Translations under genes and position numbers: made by a program
Assembly (NCBI GenBank): GCA_947311845.1
Contig: CAMZMU010000063.1
Span: 122,371,964-122,435,963, forward strand
Reading direction: 5' to 3'
DNA from: Poa pratensis
Taxonomy: Eukaryota > Streptophyta > Magnoliopsida > Poales > Poaceae
DNA length: 64,000 bases
In this document: piece by piece, positions 60,332-64,000 of the stretch
Layout of the letters: the number at the start of each line of letters is the position of its first letter
Numbering within the stretch: position 1 is the first letter of the stretch
The notes under the pieces: model-generated
What the model was told of the DNA's origin: nothing
The model's database searches: none
Seen by the model: the letters and a program-made list of their open reading frames with translations, nothing else

Positions 60332-61113
60332 AAGTCTAAGGCTGAAGGTCATGGTGACGCCTTGGACCCTGATAAGCCTGCCAACACTGCTGCATCAGAA
60401 GCTTAACCTGAAACTGAATCAGATGAAACTCCCAGAAAGAAGCGTGATGCTTCAGTGGATGGTCATGGTAGTAGCAGAAGCTCTGACTAATGCCCTCTCC
60501 ATTGCCAAGAACCAGAATCTGCGAGTCACCTCACGCTGCAATGCTCCTTCTCTCGTCAGTTTTGGTTCACCATCCTGCTCTCTTACCGTTTGCTTCAGTT
60601 TACCCCGGACGCGGCATCTTCAATTACGACCTGCTGGACCTCGCTCCGGCAGCGGCGTGGGGAAGGAGCTTCTGGCGGCTAGGGTTAGGTCGCCTCCTGT
60701 GTTGCCGTCGAGAGAGCGACGCGGGAGCCTCTTCCTCTCCAAAATTAGAAATAGTGGAATGCTATTGTGAGTAAATAAGAATGCAGAGTACTATTCTGAC
60801 CCTGTAGTAACTAGAAGGTGGAGTATGTTATTACTTGTGCATAAAAGTTGCTGGACCATTTGCATGGTTGTTGGCTTGTTGCATTGGGAAAGATCACTTA
60901 AATACCATGTTCTCTTATTTAAAAGTGAGGAAGGAAACATAGACACTTTAATCGTTCATAGAAATCTCCATCACTTCGGCATAGAGCAGCGACACATATG
61001 TGTAACATACTATCTTATCTTTGCATGCTCATATAACCACTAAACAATTGTTGCAAATATTAACATGCAAATATAACAACAAGAAGAAGTCCAAAACCGA
61101 GGGTGACAATTAG
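60332..61113 (+). pseudogene. Decayed duplicate of the NOP56 last exon
   Basis: 60332-60489 reads KSKAEGHGDALDPDKPANTA and ASEA, stop, PETESDETPRKKRDASVDG, paralleling [20 protein letters not shown] and [18 protein letters not shown] of exon 8. A second piece at about 61078-61113 (KKKSKTEGDN, stop) parallels the extreme C-terminus KKKSKTDDE. About 590 bp of unrelated DNA separates the two. No upstream NOP56 exons are visible, so only the 3' end was copied or survives. Confidence 0.7.
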
Positions 61114-61536
61114 ACTAGAACCTCTCTGTTGCTTCATGAAGTTGAACATCTATTATCTAATTTATTTATGTACATGGGTGTGAGCTACTTTTTCCCTAGG
61201 GTGGTTCTGATCACATTTTGAGATCTATAATATGGAATAGCATGTACTGAAGAGCATGCACTGTATTTTTTTTCTAGAACGAAGATGTTCTGATTGGAAC
61301 TTGAGAGAATAGCTTGGACACGTGTTCTGGGGGAATAAGATGACATTGCTGTTGCCTGCTGTTGATAAATCTTATTTCTCTGCTGCAGTGGAGTTCGCAT
61401 CAAAATTAAACTTCAGAAATCGTTCAGCTACATACACTCACTCGCATAAATCTTGCCTCTTCATGATTTTCATGTGATTTTCTGAAATATATCGCCATAA
61501 TGACTTAAGAATGCTAAAGACACTACCGCTAGAAAA
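61114..61536. other. Spacer, including the probable 3' UTR of the PPR gene
   Basis: No gene recognised. NOP56 (plus) and the PPR gene (minus) converge here. Confidence 0.5.
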
Positions 61537-63378
61537 TCACTTCAGTTGCAGAGGTAATGGAGTACTACTGTGTTTGTTCTTACTTTTCATCCCTTCCTTC
61601 AGGACTGAACCACCGTGTTTGCTCGTCCTACTCTTTGTCCCTTCCTTCAGGACTGAAACATCGTGTTTCCCCGCCCTAATCTTTGTCCCTTCCTTCAAAA
61701 CCGAAACACCTTGTTTGCTGTCGCTACTCTTCACCACTTCCTTCAGTACCTGTTCCACTTCATGAACCACCCCGAGCCTCCCAAACCACTCCGCGAGCAA
61801 CTGCGAAGGCTCTTGACCGATCACAGAACCAGTCTCTTCAAGCTCTGCCAGAAACTCCAATGCTCCTTCCAGCCCGTTGACCTTCTCGTACGCACTCAGT
61901 ATCAAGGTGAGACACCTGTCACATGGTTCAAGTCCTGCACTTCTCATGTTCCGGGTTACACAGACGGCCTCATCAATCTTATTGGAGAGGCAGTAAGCGT
62001 TAACCAGGAGCGCACACAGCTTTGTGTCGGGCACCGTCCCTGCGAACTGCACCGCGTCGAAAACTCGTTGCGCCCCTTCTGAATCACCTTTGTACGAGTA
62101 TGCTCTCAGCAAAGCCTTGTAAACCTCTTTCCCAGCGAAGATCTGCTGATCCTCAGTTTGCTTGATTAAATCTTCTGCTTGTTCTAACATGTCAGCTCTG
62201 ATGTAAGCCATGATCATCGACCCATATGCTCGTTTATCGAGCGGTAGGCCTAGAAACACGATTTCTTCGAATGTTTCCTTTGCGCGGTTGAGGTCTCCGG
62301 CCTTGCTGTACATGTCCACCAGCGCAGTCAGCATGACCTGATCACAGGGGAGACCTCTGCCTTTCATGGCATGGAATGCTTCCTCAGCTTCTCTCAACAG
62401 GTTTTGCTTGCCGTAGATTTGTATCAATTTAGTGTAGTCGCGCACATTTGCTTCGAAAGAATCCTCCATCAGTGCATATTCTAGTACCTACCAAACAAAC
62501 AACCCATTTTGTAAGGTCACATCGCTTATAACAGACTGCTAACAGTCATCATGTATCAGATAACAAGTTCAGACATTTCTAATTCAATGGTTAGCAAAGG
62601 TTACAGAGCAGAACTCTAGAAGTTTCTGATCAATATATGCAAAAGGTTACGAGTAAGCAAAGATTCAGTCCCTGTTCACCCCCCAAGAACAAACTTTACA
62701 AATGTCGTGCAGTGGTGGTGTCAAACTGTCAACAGTGTTTTCATTCAATCGATTACATCAACAAGAGACCATTTCAATAAGCATTCCCCAACTGTAGTTA
62801 CCTTTATTACTTCCTAAACATGAAAATGATTACTCCCTAGGTGGTTCTAGACTTCTAGTACTACCTCAAAAAGACACAAAGCATTCCCCAAGTCCTTGAC
62901 AGCATAGAACAGCTTGAAATTTCTATTTGCCCCAAAAGATTTCGTGACAAAATCGAGAAAGAAAATGCCCACTGACCTGAGCGAGAATGGGGCTCTCCAT
63001 GGCCTTGAGCTCCTTCAGGACCAGCAGCCATTCCGACCTCTTGGGCTTCATGGCCTTCACCCAGAACGCGAGTACCACGCCGAGATTCTCATCGTCAGGA
63101 GACAGCGACACGATGCGCGGCATCAGCGCCTTGCAGCGGTTGGGCAGCTTGGGTGACAGGCCGCGCATCGCCTGCTCCTGGGGCTCCGACAGGTCGGTCC
63201 CCAGATCATCCCATCTGAACCTCGGCGAATCCTCCGCTTCCGCCACCGCCGCCCGAGGCCGCGCCTCCGCTCCACGGCGTCCGGCAGCGCACCCGCATTG
63301 CGAAGACGCCCTCGCAGCCGAGCCGCTCGAAACTTTCGCAACCAGCGAGTAGAAGGCCGGGACGGCGAGCGACACCAT
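61537..63378 (-). CDS. Pentatricopeptide repeat (PPR) protein
   Basis: Two exons, 62977-63378 and 61537-62487, join in phase 0 to 450 codons plus stop. The N-terminal part (MVSLAVPAFYSLVAK, Ala/Arg-rich) could be an organelle transit peptide. The body has P-type PPR units: YTKLIQIYGKQNLLREAEEA, LTALVDMYSKAGDLNRAKET, YGSMIMAYIRADMLEQAEDL, YKALLRAYSYKGDSEGAQRV, CALLVNAYCLSNKIDEAVCV, LTLILSAYEKVNGLEGALEF. There is no E or DYW extension. P-type PPR proteins bind organellar RNA. The C-terminus is a tandem array of 16-residue units (61564-61755). It resembles a small plant family of short PPR proteins; the closest named member cannot be fixed by eye. The start is the ATG at 63378, the first in the open frame. 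Confidence 0.92.
61564..61755 (-). repeat. Coding minisatellite, four 48-bp units
   Basis: Encodes four 16-residue units: EQVLKEVVKSSDSKQG, VSVLKEGTKIRAGKHD, VSVLKEGTKSRTSKHG and GSVLKEGMKSKNKHSS. It lies just before the PPR stop codon. Confidence 0.9.
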
Positions 63379-63715
63379 GGGAGCAAGTCGAGCCAGGGAA
63401 AGTAGAGAGCTCGCCGGAGAAGACGAGGAAGGAGAAGAGGGACTCTATCCGATGACGATCGCATCTCGACCGTCCATCGGCGAGAGATCCGATCGAACGG
63501 TCGTGAAGGTTCTGTAGCTTTCCCAGGGAATATCCTGACCGTAGATGCCTCATCGCACGGGCGCGCGCGCGGTGGGCCCACCCGCCCCCATCGCCAGATA
63601 TAAATAAGCGGCCCTCGCGTCCTCGCGACCTCCTCTCTGTCTCTAGGGTTTTGGGATTTTAGCCTCCGCCGCCGCCGCTACCGAATTCGACAAGCTCCCG
63701 AGCTCGCCGGATCCG
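63379..63715. promoter_or_regulatory. Divergent promoter between the PPR gene and EF-1 beta
   Basis: 337 bp separate the two start codons. On the EF-1 beta side are the palindrome GTGGGCCCAC at 63572-63581 (overlapping site II motifs), TATAAATA at 63599-63606 and a telo-box TAGGGTTTT at 63644-63652. The PPR side shows no clear TATA box. Confidence 0.7.
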
Positions 63716-63801
63716 ATGGCCGTCACGTTCTCCGACCTCCACACCGCCGACGGGCTCAAGGCCCTCGAGGCGTACCTCTCCGGCAAGACCTACATCTCCG
63801 G
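63716..63801 (+). CDS. Elongation factor 1-beta, first exon (partial at window edge)
   Basis: ATG at 63716 reads MAVTFSDLHTADGLKALEAY and LSGKTYISG to a GT donor at 63802, the standard first exon of plant eEF1B beta/beta' (GST-C-like N-terminal domain). The protein is the nucleotide-exchange factor for eEF1A during translation elongation. Remaining exons lie beyond the window. Confidence 0.92.
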
Positions 63802-64000
63802 GTGAGCGCAGTTGCCTAACTTACTTCTGTAGCCGATCAGATCTGTTAGTTCGTAGCGATATTCAGTGGATTACGTAGGTTTGAACTAATCAGTGTTGCG
63901 ATGGTGATGCTTGTGATATGAGATCTCTGCTCAATTTTGCGAATATGGTGAATTGATTTTGGAAGACGCGGCCGCTGTTGCTTATTCGTCGTGTCTGTGA
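63802..64000 (+). other. First intron of EF-1 beta (incomplete)
   Basis: Starts GTGAGC. No exon signal before the window ends. Confidence 0.8.

Noticed and set aside
1..64000. CRISPR arrays, bacterial operons, rRNA or tRNA genes
   Set aside because: None seen. The tRNA-Asp matches are 18-nt primer-binding sites, not tRNA genes, and the window is eukaryotic.

Overview
The window is nuclear DNA of a grass. The best fit is a wheat/barley-type (Triticeae) genome. The reasons are GC-rich 5' gene ends, many Stowaway, Tourist and hAT miniature elements, nested LTR retrotransposons with a tRNA-Asp primer-binding site, and intron-rich genes with grass-like codon use. The species is an inference. Exon boundaries were placed by eye from splice sites and reading phase. 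Layout, left to right: (1) a complete 11-exon WD40 gene of the AAMP type (385-3699, +). (2) A stretch of intergenic DNA and element debris to about 10.5 kb, holding a compact 58-codon gene-like ORF with a hydrophobic tail (5199-5375, -). (3) A 13.7 kb nest (10521-24171) of two related retrotransposons without gag or pol. The younger sits inside the 3' LTR of the older and is flanked by a perfect 5-bp target duplication. (4) More intergenic DNA, a solo LTR (28435-30013) and a decayed F-box/DUF295 gene (about 30050-31254, -). (5) A decayed, frameshifted gene (about 34640-35770, +) resembling plant O-fucosyltransferase-like proteins. (6) An intact SOSEKI (DUF966) polarity gene (38141-39715, +). 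It is followed 161 bp later by a 1.74 kb PIF/Harbinger-type element that carries an uninterrupted 337-aa ORF and no recognisable transposase (39877-41617). (7) A small coiled-coil gene on the minus strand (42399-44270) whose first exon is split by a 179-bp hAT MITE. (8) An 8.7 kb hAT element (44650-53386) with a perfect 8-bp target duplication. Its truncated transposase is split by nested LTR sequences. (9) AT-rich DNA with two MITE-type elements. (10) A gene-dense right end: NOP56 (56753-60000, +) with a decayed copy of its last exon just downstream, a PPR gene (61537-63378, -), and the first exon of elongation factor 1-beta (63716 to beyond the edge, +). The last two share a short divergent promoter. 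How the genes relate: NOP56 (box C/D snoRNP core) and EF-1 beta (translation elongation) are growth-related. Both carry site II (GGCCCA/TGGGCC) and telo-box motifs upstream, as is common for plant ribosome-biogenesis and translation genes. SOSEKI, the WD40 gene and the PPR gene have no evident functional link to them. The rest of the window is mostly transposable elements. The least described items are the Harbinger ORF, the conserved noncoding blocks and hairpins of the gag/pol-less retrotransposons, and the 58-aa ORF.
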